Shown here piece by piece: positions 1 to 6,256 of a DNA stretch of 6,257 nucleotides. The stretch's first letter is position 1. Every line of letters starts with the position of its first letter. The notes under the pieces are model-generated. The model searched no databases. It was not told where the DNA came from and was given only the letters and a program-made list of their open reading frames with translations. The DNA comes from Treponema sp. (GTDB taxonomy: Bacteria; Spirochaetota; Spirochaetia; Treponematales; Breznakiellaceae): the NCBI GenBank assembly GCA_009786675.1, contig WQRP01000066.1, forward strand, positions 2,633 through 8,889, read 5' to 3'. The position numbers and the translations under genes are program-made.

Positions 1-1
1 G

Positions 2-265
2 AACGTTGATGGGGGGACATTTGTCATGCATGGCGGTGAAATTTCCGGTAACGTCGCCAACGGCAATACTTGGGCCCAAGGCGGCGGGGTGTCGGTACAG
101 AGTTATCATGGCGCTTTATTCGCCATGCATGGCGGGAGAATTTCAGGTAACGAGACTATCAGCAATCTGTCGCCTTGGGGTAATGGCGGCGGCGTGCATG
201 TCTGTAGTTACAATGCCGCCGGTGGAACCTTCCAGATGAGCGGCGGGGTTATTCTTGCCAACAAT
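2..265 (+). repeat. Beta-helix repeat array A (end of first array)
   Basis: About three coding repeats of roughly 33-37 residues. Each has the methionine-centred rung 'F-x-M-x-G-G-x-I' (methionines at residues 1, 34 and 71) and a glycine run GGGV (residues 19-22 and 54-57). At DNA level the 11-mer ATGCATGGCGG occurs at 26-36 and 125-135. The array continues off the left edge. Confidence 0.8.
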
Positions 266-2218
266 ATTATGCGGCACGCGGCAAACATGGCCGGCAGCAG
301 TTCGGCGTTGACCGTTGGTTATTATAGGGGTTCAGCCATAGCCCAGTACGGCACGTTCAGTAATGGCATATTTCACCGCTCGGGTGATTTGCCGCCTGTT
401 GGTCACATTGGCCATACAATTGGCGATACCATAGGGGTCGTAAACGGCGTGTTGCATATAGGCGAAATTTCGATCCCGGGGAACACCCTGGCCGCCCAGC
501 TTGCCTGGTTGCGAGATTACGCGGCTAGCTACATGCAGTACGTTGTCGAAATAAGCGGCGATCACAGTCTTACGCCCGCCCAAGCCGTGCTGCCCTTCGG
601 CTTAAACGACGTTGCCGTTACCTTGCGCGGTGGCACCACGCGGAGTATTGTCAGCCTTTCTGGTCACGGAAGTCTTTTTACGGTGCGCTCCGGCGTTACC
701 TTGAGATTGGGCGACAATATAACGTTAAGGGGCACGACGGCAAACACCGCGTCCTTGGTGTCCGTGGCGGAGGGAGGATCCTTGCGCATGTTGGAAGGAT
801 CGGTAATTACCGGGAACACAAACACTTCGTGGTCTGGCGGCGGTGGCGTGCGCGTTCTATCCGGCGGAGCCTTCGTTATGTATGACGGCGAAATTTACGG
901 CAATTTCGCCGAAGGTCACAATTGGAGTTCTGGCGGCGGTGTGCGCCTTGACAGTGACGGGACGTTCGTCATGCATTACGGCAGGATCCGTGACAATACC
1001 TCCAGCCGGAGGGGTGGCGGGGTGACGGCGCAAGGCGCGTTTACCATGCATGGCGGCGAGATTTCCAACAACACCGTTTCTTCCACCGCCTTCTGGGTTC
1101 AGGGTGGCGGCGTGCATGTTTATATCGACACCGGAATCTTTGACATGCGTGGCGGAAGAATTTTTGGCAACAATGCTTTTTCTTCGGCTGATTGGAGCGT
1201 TGGTGGCGGCGTGTTCGTGCAAGGCACGTTCAACATGCATGACGGTGAAATATCCGGTAACACTGTTTCTTCTACGGCTGCTTGGAGCAGTGGTGGCGGC
1301 GTGTTTGTTGATTCCTATAGGGACGGCGGAACCTTCTTAATTACTGGTGGGATTATTCACGGCAGCAATGCGGAAGGTGGCCTTGGCAACGTGGCAGCCG
1401 GATACGATGCGTTGTGGGTCGGCGGCTTGGCTCAATACGGCTTGTTAGGTGCCGGCGGTGGGCTGGGCAATTTACCATCCAGCAACAATACCGTGGAGGT
1501 AAGAAACGGTGTTTTGCAGGGCGTAACAACCGTAACCATTACCGGAATACCGTCTGCGTATGTCGGTTTGCTGGGATTTTTATTCCTGATATGTCCTTCG
1601 GACTGGGATGATTTCAGCCGCTCCACCGCTACGATAACGGGTTCTTCGGCAAGTTTTGTTTTTTTGGGCGTTGCTCCTGGGTCTTATGATATTCATTTTG
1701 TGCTGCGCCAGCCTGGTGGTAGCTATGATCTTGTGAGATCCGATACTATATTTTCGGGATTCGTCACAGCGGGAAACAACACCATACCATTTTCTACTTT
1801 TCACGATGGCGACGGCCACATCCCTGCTCAATGGCAGGGGACTTTCGGGGAGCCTCCTCATGGTCTCACGCTTTATGCGGATGGGGTAATAACATGGTCG
1901 GGATGGACCTGGTCTTCTGCGCCCTCGGGCACAAGGACGGGCGTCACCATCGAGCCGGGCGGCACCGGCGGGGTTGCCGCCATGGGCATTACGGCGCAAT
2001 GGGTATATGTCGCCATAGGCGGCGTAAGGCAGGGGATTATTATGTCCTTCACGCCGGCCGTCGAGGGGGCTTACCAGGTTATCGGAATGGGATATTGGGG
2101 AGCATATGAAGTTCTACAGCTGGTGGGCGACTTTGGCGGGGTATTATCCCCGTGGCCGAATACTTGGGGTTTTCCTGGTTTTCCAGTCCTGGGTGACGGG
2201 ATGTGGGCGGCTAGGTAA
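2..2218 (+). CDS. Large glycine-rich beta-helix repeat protein, 5'-truncated (probable surface/exported protein)
   Basis: The reading frame is open to the left edge, and the codons before the first ATG (position 26) already encode repeat sequence (NVDGGTFV). The true start and any signal peptide therefore lie outside the window. Numbering from the ATG at 26, residues 1-80 hold the end of one beta-helix array. Residues 102-146 are a cap module ending in VVNGVL, and 147-240 a non-repetitive entry segment (AAQLAWLRDYA ... TVRSGVTLRLGDNITLRG). Residues 244-448 form a second array, 460-499 a second cap (VRNGVL), about 502-590 an Ig-like module starting VTITGIP, and about 595-730 a C-terminal domain starting HIPAQWQGTF. 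Repeats carry the motif G-T/A-F-x-M-x-G-G-x-I-x-G-N followed by GGGV. Such proteins recur in termite-gut and other treponemes, so a cell-surface or extracellular binding or adhesion role is plausible but inferred. No catalytic motif is visible. Confidence is high for the gene and fold, low for function. Confidence 0.9.
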   Translation, partial: NVDGGTFVMHGGEISGNVANGNTWAQGGGVSVQSYHGALFAMHGGRISGNETISNLSPWGNGGGVHVCSYNAAGGTFQMSGGVILANNIMRHAANMAGSSSALTVGYYRGSAIAQYGTFSNGIFHRSGDLPPVGHIGHTIGDTIGVVNGVLHIGEISIPGNTLAAQLAWLRDYAASYMQYVVEISGDHSLTPAQAVLPFGLNDVAVTLRGGTTRSIVSLSGHGSLFTVRSGVTLRLGDNITLRGTTANTASLVSVAEGGSLRMLEGSVITGNTNTSWSGGGGVRVLSGGAFVMYDGEIYGNFAEGHNWSSGGGVRLDSDGTFVMHYGRIRDNTSSRRGGGVTAQGAFTMHGGEISNNTVSSTAFWVQGGGVHVYIDTGIFDMRGGRIFGNNAFSSADWSVGGGVFVQGTFNMHDGEISGNTVSSTAAWSSGGGVFVDSYRDGGTFLITGGIIHGSNAEGGLGNVAAGYDALWVGGLAQYGLLGAGGGLGNLPSSNNTVEVRNGVLQGVTTVTITGIPSAYVGLLGFLFLICPSDWDDFSRSTATITGSSASFVFLGVAPGSYDIHFVLRQPGGSYDLVRSDTIFSGFVTAGNNTIPFSTFHDGDGHIPAQWQGTFGEPPHGLTLYADGVITWSGWTWSSAPSGTRTGVTIEPGGTGGVAAMGITAQWVYVAIGGVRQGIIMSFTPAVEGAYQVIGMGYWGAYEVLQLVGDFGGVLSPWPNTWGFPGFPVLGDGMWAAR
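332..463 (+). repeat. Cap module 1 of the beta-helix protein (paralogous to cap at 1424-1522)
   Basis: This segment (residues 103-146) follows array A and reads A-Q-Y-G-T-F ... G-D-L-P ... T-I-G-V-V-N-G-V-L. The segment closing array B has the same order of landmarks: A-Q-Y-G, G-N-L-P, T-V-E-V-R-N-G-V-L. I infer that both are copies of one array-ending module. Copy 1 carries a longer insert, roughly ten residues, between the LP and the TI/TV landmark. Confidence 0.65.
755..1369 (+). repeat. Beta-helix repeat array B (second array, about seven rungs)
   Basis: Residues 244-448 contain consecutive repeats with anchor methionines at 255, 285, 316, 341, 374 and 404, and a last degenerate rung (FLIT, I439). 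Spacings are 30, 31, 25, 33, 30 and 35 residues. GGGV stretches start at about 272, 303, 330, 360, 393 and 423. The 25-residue repeat (316-341) is the short one: it lacks most of the aromatic linker seen in the others (such as T-A-F-W or A-D-W-S). The units at 1046 and 1235 are the most similar pair at DNA level. Confidence 0.85.
1424..1522 (+). repeat. Cap module 2 of the beta-helix protein
   Basis: This closes array B. It contains AQYG, then a glycine-rich stretch, GNLPSSNNTVEVRNGVL, and runs straight into the Ig-like module (VTITGIP). It shares landmark order with the cap at 332-463. Confidence 0.65.
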
Positions 2219-2230
2219 GCTCCTTGCCGC
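2207..2230 (+). other. Small hairpin over the beta-helix gene stop codon
   Basis: GCGGC-T-AGG (2207-2215) pairs with CCT-T-GCCGC (2222-2230): eight base pairs with one T-T mismatch and a six-base loop (2216-2221) that contains the TAA stop. No T-run follows, so this is not a canonical intrinsic terminator. It could slow or end transcription of the beta-helix gene or protect its 3' end. I see no better terminator before the metK promoter. Confidence 0.3.
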
Positions 2231-2272
2231 ATCGAGTTCCGCGCGTGCCCTAAGAACGCCCCCGGGCATGGC

Positions 2273-2301
2273 TTGTCCCAAGGGCCTGGTTTTCGTATAC
2301 T
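2273..2301 (+). promoter_or_regulatory. Sigma-70-type promoter for metK and downstream genes
   Basis: A -35 box TTGTCC (2273-2278) is separated by exactly 17 bp from a -10 box TATACT (2296-2301). The -10 box matches consensus at five of six positions and the -35 at four of six. Transcription would start near 2308, giving a short leader of about 24 bases before the metK ATG. That leader is too short to hold a SAM riboswitch. The -10 box sits in the most AT-rich part of the 113-bp gap. Confidence 0.7.
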
Positions 2302-2318
2302 TTATGCAAACCATCCGT

Positions 2319-2325
2319 AAAGGAG
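2319..2325 (+). promoter_or_regulatory. Ribosome binding site of metK
   Basis: AAAGGAG lies six bases upstream of the ATG at 2332, a near-ideal Shine-Dalgarno sequence and spacing. It fixes the metK start. Confidence 0.85.
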
Positions 2326-2331
2326 ACGAAC

Positions 2332-3501
2332 ATGGAATCCCGCCGTTATTTTTTCACCTCCGAGTCCGTTAGCGAAGGCCACCCGGACAAATTGTGCGAC
2401 CAGGTGTCGGACGCGATCCTGGACGCCTGTCTAAAGGACGATCCGGCCAGCAGGGTTGCCTGCGAGACTTTTTCCTCCACGTCGCTTGTGCTGGTCGGCG
2501 GCGAAATCACCACCGAAACCTTCGTGGATGTCCAGCAGGTCGTCCGCGACGTGGTCAGGGAAATCGGCTACGTCAACCCGGACTACGGCCTTGACTGCAA
2601 CTCGATGGCCGTGATGAACATGATCCACAGCCAGTCCCCGGACATTAGCCAGGGCGTTTCGGGCACCGGCCTGGACACCTACAAGGGCCAGCAGGGAGCC
2701 GGGGATCAGGGCATGATGTTCGGTTTCGCCTGCAACGAGACCGGGGAACTCATGCCCCTGCCCATTACCCTGGCGCATGACGTCCTTCTTCGGGCGACAA
2801 AGCTTCGAAAGGACAATACTATAGGGTGGCTTAGGCCCGACTCCAAAAGCCAGGTGACGGTGGAATACGACGGCTACAAGCCTGTTCGCATCGATGCCGT
2901 CGTGGTTTCCCACCAGCACGATCCCGATGTGGCCCACGCGGAGATAGAATCTTCTATTATAGAGCAGATCGTCAAGCCGGTTCTGGAGCCTACCGGGCTT
3001 CTGGACGGCAAGACAAAATATTACATCAACCCCACCGGGCGGTTTGTGGTGGGCGGGCCCTTCGGCGATACCGGGCTTACCGGGCGCAAAATCATCGTTG
3101 ACACTTACGGCGGCATGGGTCGCCATGGCGGCGGCGCTTTTTCCGGGAAGGATCCGACCAAGGTTGACCGCTCCGCCGCCTACGCCGCCCGCCACGTCGC
3201 CAAAAACGTGGTGGCCGCCGGGCTTGCCGATCGCTGCGAGGTGCAGGTTGCCTATGCCATAGGCGTGCCGTTCCCGGTCTCGGTAATGGTGGACACTTTC
3301 GGTACCGGAAAGGCCGACGAAAGGCGCATAGAGGAGGCGATCAAGCAGGTTTTCGACCTGACCCCCTCGGGGATAATCAACGCCTTTGGCCTTCGCCGTC
3401 CCATCTACGGAAAAACCGCGTCCTATGGCCATTTTGGCCGGGCGGAGTTCCCCTGGGAAAAAACCGACAAGACCGACGCGCTTAGGAAGGCGGTTGGGTG
3501 A
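2332..3501 (+). CDS. metK: S-adenosylmethionine synthetase (methionine adenosyltransferase)
   Basis: A cytosolic enzyme that makes S-adenosylmethionine from methionine and ATP, releasing phosphate and pyrophosphate (EC 2.5.1.6). At 389 residues it has the usual family length. Family signatures are intact. [11 protein letters not shown] is at residues 10-20, with the ATP/Mg-binding His17, Asp19 and Lys20. VACETF and LVGGEITTE are at 42-62. [10 protein letters not shown], the first family signature, is at 122-131. [22 protein letters not shown] is at 232-253 (residue range). The phosphate-binding [17 protein letters not shown] is at 266-282. The C-terminal RRPIY ... YGHFGR ... FPWEKTD motif is also present. 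The start is set by the RBS six bases upstream. It is the first gene of a tight run: its TGA ends four bases before the deacetylase ATG. No frameshift or missing catalytic residue is seen. Linkage to polysaccharide-degradation genes is not a known functional pairing and probably reflects shared transcription. Confidence 0.98.
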   Translation: MESRRYFFTSESVSEGHPDKLCDQVSDAILDACLKDDPASRVACETFSSTSLVLVGGEITTETFVDVQQVVRDVVREIGYVNPDYGLDCNSMAVMNMIHSQSPDISQGVSGTGLDTYKGQQGAGDQGMMFGFACNETGELMPLPITLAHDVLLRATKLRKDNTIGWLRPDSKSQVTVEYDGYKPVRIDAVVVSHQHDPDVAHAEIESSIIEQIVKPVLEPTGLLDGKTKYYINPTGRFVVGGPFGDTGLTGRKIIVDTYGGMGRHGGGAFSGKDPTKVDRSAAYAARHVAKNVVAAGLADRCEVQVAYAIGVPFPVSVMVDTFGTGKADERRIEEAIKQVFDLTPSGIINAFGLRRPIYGKTASYGHFGRAEFPWEKTDKTDALRKAVG

Positions 3502-3505
3502 AAAA

Positions 3506-4219
3506 ATGAAAGGGTTGCTTATGGGCGTTGTGGTTTTGGCTCTTTCGGCCTGCGCGTCGTCTCCCGATCCCGTGCCCGGCCGCCTGGAAAACCCGGCCGG
3601 GTTCGTCGCCCTTACCTTTGACGACGGGCCTTTCGATCACTCGGACAGGCTTTTGCGTATTCTTGCCGAGCATGAAGTCCGCGCGACTTTCTTCGTAATC
3701 GGCCGGCATGTCCAGGCGCGTCCCGATCAGGCAAGGCGCATTTTTGATGCCGGGCATGACCTTGCCAACCATTCCTGGAGCCACGCCAGCCTTGGCAACC
3801 CAAGCCCCGGGCCGGACGCGATCCGTCGGGAACTTGGGGACACGTCCCGGGCGATCAGGGGGATAACCGGCGAGGATCCGGTTTTCTTTCGCGCCCCAAA
3901 CCTTAACTACGGATCCGATCTGGCGCAGGTCGCGCGGGAGATGGGCATGGCCATCATCGGCTCGGACGCCATAGGCAGGGACTGGGAGGACATAAGCCCC
4001 GCGCGGATTGTCGGCAACGTGCTCGACGCGGCAAGGGACGGCAGCATCGTTCTTCTGCACGAGCAGTTCGGCGGCGACAACCTGCGAACCGAAAAGGCCG
4101 TGCCGGAAATTATTCGTGGGCTTCGCGCAAGGGGCCTGGAAGTCGTGTCCCTAAGCGAGCTTGTGCAGATCAGGGGCGCCCGCCTTACGGCCGGGACGCT
4201 TTACAACGCTATTAACTAG
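3506..4219 (+). CDS. Lipoprotein polysaccharide deacetylase (NodB homology domain, CE4 family)
   Basis: A 237-residue metal-dependent deacetylase predicted to remove acetyl groups from a polysaccharide. The start is placed at 3506 because the product then opens with a short lipoprotein signal peptide (MKGLLMGVVVLALSAC). Its lipobox is LSAC with the lipidated cysteine at residue 16, followed by a short Pro-rich linker. An in-frame ATG at 3386 lies inside metK and would bury this signal. The NodB motifs are present in order: TFDDGP at 37-42 (Asp39 base, Asp40 metal), NHSWSH at 88-93 (metal ligands His89 and His93), FRAPNLNYG at 128-136 (Arg129), DW at 159-160, and IVLLHE at 181-186 (His185). 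The third motif, RAPNLNYG, departs from the common RxPYG form. The ribosome binding site is weak (GGGTGA, overlapping the metK stop), suggesting coupling to metK translation. The downstream GH10 gene favours acetyl-xylan as substrate. Peptidoglycan or chitin oligomers remain possible. Confidence 0.9.
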   Translation: MKGLLMGVVVLALSACASSPDPVPGRLENPAGFVALTFDDGPFDHSDRLLRILAEHEVRATFFVIGRHVQARPDQARRIFDAGHDLANHSWSHASLGNPSPGPDAIRRELGDTSRAIRGITGEDPVFFRAPNLNYGSDLAQVAREMGMAIIGSDAIGRDWEDISPARIVGNVLDAARDGSIVLLHEQFGGDNLRTEKAVPEIIRGLRARGLEVVSLSELVQIRGARLTAGTLYNAIN

Positions 4220-4230
4220 GATTTTTTGGG

Positions 4231-4236
4231 AAGGAG
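4231..4236 (+). promoter_or_regulatory. Ribosome binding site of the GH10 gene
   Basis: AAGGAG lies seven bases before the ATG at 4244. It decides the start: an in-frame TTG at 4226 lies upstream of this site and would place the Shine-Dalgarno sequence inside the coding region. Confidence 0.85.
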
Positions 4237-4243
4237 ACCGAGC

Positions 4244-5851
4244 ATGAGCGGCAAAATCGCGGACATCCCCGCGCTCAAGGAAAAGTACAAATCTTTTTTC
4301 TACGTTGGCAACGTGGTTTCGCCCGAGGATCTGGGCGGGGCGCGTTTTGAAGTCCTGAAAAAGCACTTCGACGTTCTGACCGCGGAAAACGCGATGAAGC
4401 CTATGCACATCCAGGCCGAGCCCGGCATTTTTACCTTCGAGATCGCGGACAGGCTGGTAAACGCCGTGTTGGAGGCCGGCCTAAAGGTGCACGGCCACAC
4501 GCTGGCATGGCACCAGCAGTCCCCCGAATGGCAGAACCGCGAGGGCATTGGCCGCGACGAGGCAATCGAGAACCTGGTAACCCACGCCGGGACCGTGGCC
4601 GGGCACTTCAGGGGCAGGGTCATTTCCTGGGACGTGCTTAACGAGGCCATCATAGACGGGCCGCCCAATCCCGGGGACTGGAGGGCCTCGCTGCGGCAGA
4701 CCCCCTGGCTAAAGGCCATAGGCGTCGATCACATAGAAATGCTGTTCAGGGCGGCCAGGGAGGCCGATCCCGACGCGATGCTGTACTACAACGACTACAA
4801 CGAGGACTACCAGGACAAGGCGCTTGCCATCTATAACATGGTTAGGGAACTTAACGAAAAAAATCCCGACGTGCTGGGCCGGCCGCTTATCGACGGCATA
4901 GGAATGCAGGGGCATTACCTTCTTAACACGGACATCAAGAACGTGACGGCGTCGTTGGAACGATTCCTGTCCCTTGGCCTGGAGGTAAGCATAACCGAGA
5001 TGGATATAAGGGCGGGGGACAACCACGTCCTTACCGAGGAACAGGAGCTACGGCAGGGCGTTCTGTACGCGCAGATTTTCGCCCTTTGCCGGAAGTACCC
5101 GGGCAAGTTTGTGCGGACGACCCTGTGGGGGCTTGACGACGCTTCTAGCTGGAGGTCGCAGCAAAACCCGCTGCTTTTTGACGGGAACCTGCGGCCCAAG
5201 AAAGCCTTTTTCGGGGCCCTGGATCCCGAGGCGTTCCTGGCGGAACACGGCGGCGTCCGGGTCGCCAGGGAAGCCTTGCAGGCCCAGGCGCGGCGCGGCA
5301 GTCCCGGCCTGGACGCGGACGATCCCGCGTGGCAAACCGCGCCGGTTCTTTCCGTTAACCAGTACCTTATGGCTTGGCAGGGCGCCTATGGAAACGCCAG
5401 GGTGCTCTGGGACGATCGATACCTTTACGTGAACGTTGCCGTCAGTAACGCCGAAATGAACAAGGCAAACCCCGTGCCCCAGGAACAGGATTCCGTGGAG
5501 ATTTACATCGACGAGGGCAACCACAAGGCACTCCAGATGCAGGCCGACGACGGCCTTTTCCGGGTGAGCTTTGCCAACGAGCAAAGCTGTGTCCCCGCCT
5601 CGCTCGCGGGGGATGGGGGGCTTGAATCGGCGGCCGTGGTTTCCGGGGATTCGGCCAAGTCGTACAGAGTTGTCGCGAAAATACCCTTCAGGACGATAAA
5701 GCCGCGGGAAGGCGCGGTTATCGGCTTTGACTTGCAGGTGAACGGCGCGTCGGCGCAGGGGATTCGCCAGAGTATCGCGGTGTGGAACGACACCAGCGGG
5801 AATTCCTGGCAGAACCCTTCCGGCTATGGCCTTCTTAGGCTGTCAAATTAA
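4244..5851 (+). CDS. GH10 endo-beta-1,4-xylanase with C-terminal CBM9-like module, no visible signal peptide
   Basis: A 535-residue retaining glycosidase predicted to cut the xylan or xylo-oligosaccharide backbone. The GH10 barrel spans about residues 8-330. Substrate-site motifs are TAENAMKP (46-53), HGHTLAWH (83-90), YYNDYNED (181-188), GMQGHY (220-225) and LWGLDDASSW (294-303). The acid/base is Glu134 in WDVLNE and the nucleophile is Glu252 in SITEMD. A linker (about 331-355) leads to a CBM9-like beta-sandwich (about 356-535) with typical landmarks: DDPAWQ, VLWDDRYLYV, DSVEIYID and the terminal WNDTSGNSWQNPSGYG. Trp389, Trp514 and Trp522 are candidate sugar-stacking residues. The start is fixed by an RBS seven bases upstream; 24 bases separate it from the deacetylase, so co-transcription is likely. 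Oddity: the N-terminus (MSGKIADIPALKEKYKSF) is polar, with no signal peptide or lipobox. The enzyme should be cytosolic unless exported atypically, although CBM9 modules are usually on secreted xylanases. Confidence 0.95.
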   Translation: MSGKIADIPALKEKYKSFFYVGNVVSPEDLGGARFEVLKKHFDVLTAENAMKPMHIQAEPGIFTFEIADRLVNAVLEAGLKVHGHTLAWHQQSPEWQNREGIGRDEAIENLVTHAGTVAGHFRGRVISWDVLNEAIIDGPPNPGDWRASLRQTPWLKAIGVDHIEMLFRAAREADPDAMLYYNDYNEDYQDKALAIYNMVRELNEKNPDVLGRPLIDGIGMQGHYLLNTDIKNVTASLERFLSLGLEVSITEMDIRAGDNHVLTEEQELRQGVLYAQIFALCRKYPGKFVRTTLWGLDDASSWRSQQNPLLFDGNLRPKKAFFGALDPEAFLAEHGGVRVAREALQAQARRGSPGLDADDPAWQTAPVLSVNQYLMAWQGAYGNARVLWDDRYLYVNVAVSNAEMNKANPVPQEQDSVEIYIDEGNHKALQMQADDGLFRVSFANEQSCVPASLAGDGGLESAAVVSGDSAKSYRVVAKIPFRTIKPREGAVIGFDLQVNGASAQGIRQSIAVWNDTSGNSWQNPSGYGLLRLSN

Positions 5852-5853
5852 AA

Positions 5854-5887
5854 GGCGGCCCTGGAAGCGACGGGCTTCCAGGGTGCC
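5854..5887. terminator. Hairpin terminator between convergent genes, probably bidirectional
   Basis: CCCTGGAAGC (5859-5868) and GCTTCCAGGG (5874-5883) form a perfect ten-pair stem with a five-base loop. A G-T pair and an outer GGC/GCC clamp (5854-5856 with 5885-5887, one bulged G) extend it. It starts three bases after the GH10 stop and ends three bases before the minus-strand gene's stop. Read on the minus strand, the stem is followed at once by TTTTAATTT, a usable U-tract. On the plus strand the tail is only TGCTTAATAAAT. It therefore fits best as the terminator of the minus-strand gene and may also end the metK-to-xylanase transcript. Confidence 0.8.
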
Positions 5888-5890
5888 TGC

Positions 5891-6256
5891 TTAATAAATC
5901 TCGTCCAGGTTTGGGCTAAGCGCAAGGCGGAACCCTATGACCCAGTTGGCGTTGCCGGGGGGGGCACTGTTCCGCACGACGTTCCGCACGTTGCCGACCG
6001 CGTTGTTCCAACTGCCGCCGCGCCTGACGCGCTCGGTTCCGACGGTTGGGCCTTTCGGGTTGTTGTTGGCCTCGGCGCCCGGGTTGGCGTTGACGATGTT
6101 TTTGTACGAATCGAACCAGTCCCAGCACCACTCGTAGACGTTCCCGTTCATGTCGTAGATGCCAAGGGCGTTGGGTGCCCTTGTTCCCACCGGACGGGTC
6201 TGGCTGCCGCTGTTGGTGTTGAACCAGGCAAAGTCAAGCGCGTTGTTGCCCCCCGC
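5891..6256 (-). CDS. FGE-fold (formylglycine-generating-enzyme-like, SUMF1/C-type-lectin-like) domain protein, 5'-truncated
   Basis: The minus-strand frame is open to the right edge, so only the C-terminal 121 residues are visible and the start is outside. A GTG at 6188-6190 is in frame, but conserved domain sequence (NALDFAWFNTNSGSQTRPVG) continues upstream of it, so it is not the start. FGE-sulfatase family landmarks appear in order (numbered from the first visible codon): AWFNTNSG (10-17), PVGTRAPNALGIYDMNGNV (22-40), YEWCWDWF (41-48), RVRRGGSW (76-83) and GFRLA (108-112). True formylglycine-generating enzymes carry two catalytic cysteines after the GGS motif. Here that stretch is NNAVGNVRNVVRN with none, so sulfatase activation is unlikely. 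The fold is often used for ligand binding and is a known target of diversity-generating retroelements. It runs towards the GH10 gene and shares a terminator hairpin with it. The cellular location cannot be judged without the N-terminus. Confidence 0.9.
   Translation of the reverse strand, partial: AGGNNALDFAWFNTNSGSQTRPVGTRAPNALGIYDMNGNVYEWCWDWFDSYKNIVNANPGAEANNNPKGPTVGTERVRRGGSWNNAVGNVRNVVRNSAPPGNANWVIGFRLALSPNLDEIY

Noticed and set aside
857..1240. Alternative frames, on both strands, inside the beta-helix repeats
   Set aside because: They arise from the repetitive GGN-rich sequence read out of frame and show no recognisable protein features.
2..1369. CRISPR-like or non-coding tandem repeat array
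   Set aside because: The repeats are in phase with one long reading frame, vary mainly at synonymous or linker positions, and have irregular 25-37 codon spacing. They are protein repeats.
2302..2331. Possible SAM riboswitch before metK
   Set aside because: The predicted transcript leader is only about 24 bases long and the whole gap is 113 bases. No conserved SAM-riboswitch stems are visible.
2431..3432. 333-residue open frame on the minus strand opposite metK
   Set aside because: It mirrors the codon pattern of the intact, clearly identified metK gene. It shows no domain and is expected by chance in GC-rich coding DNA.
3386..3505. Upstream ATG (3386) giving a 277-residue deacetylase overlapping metK by more than 100 bases
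   Set aside because: The extension is an out-of-frame reading of conserved metK sequence. The ATG at 3506 gives a clean lipoprotein signal peptide directly at the N-terminus.
3521..3523. Alternative deacetylase start at an internal ATG (M6), with AAAGGG a few bases upstream
   Set aside because: It has a fair Shine-Dalgarno sequence but removes the only lysine of the signal peptide and leaves a very short hydrophobic segment. I kept 3506, though 3521 cannot be fully excluded.
4226..4243. TTG start giving six extra residues on the xylanase
   Set aside because: AAGGAG at 4231-4236 lies downstream of this TTG and is ideally spaced for the ATG at 4244.
6188..6190. GTG start for a complete 99-residue FGE-like protein on the minus strand
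   Set aside because: Family sequence continues in frame upstream of this codon to the window edge, so the gene is truncated by the window and is not a small complete protein.
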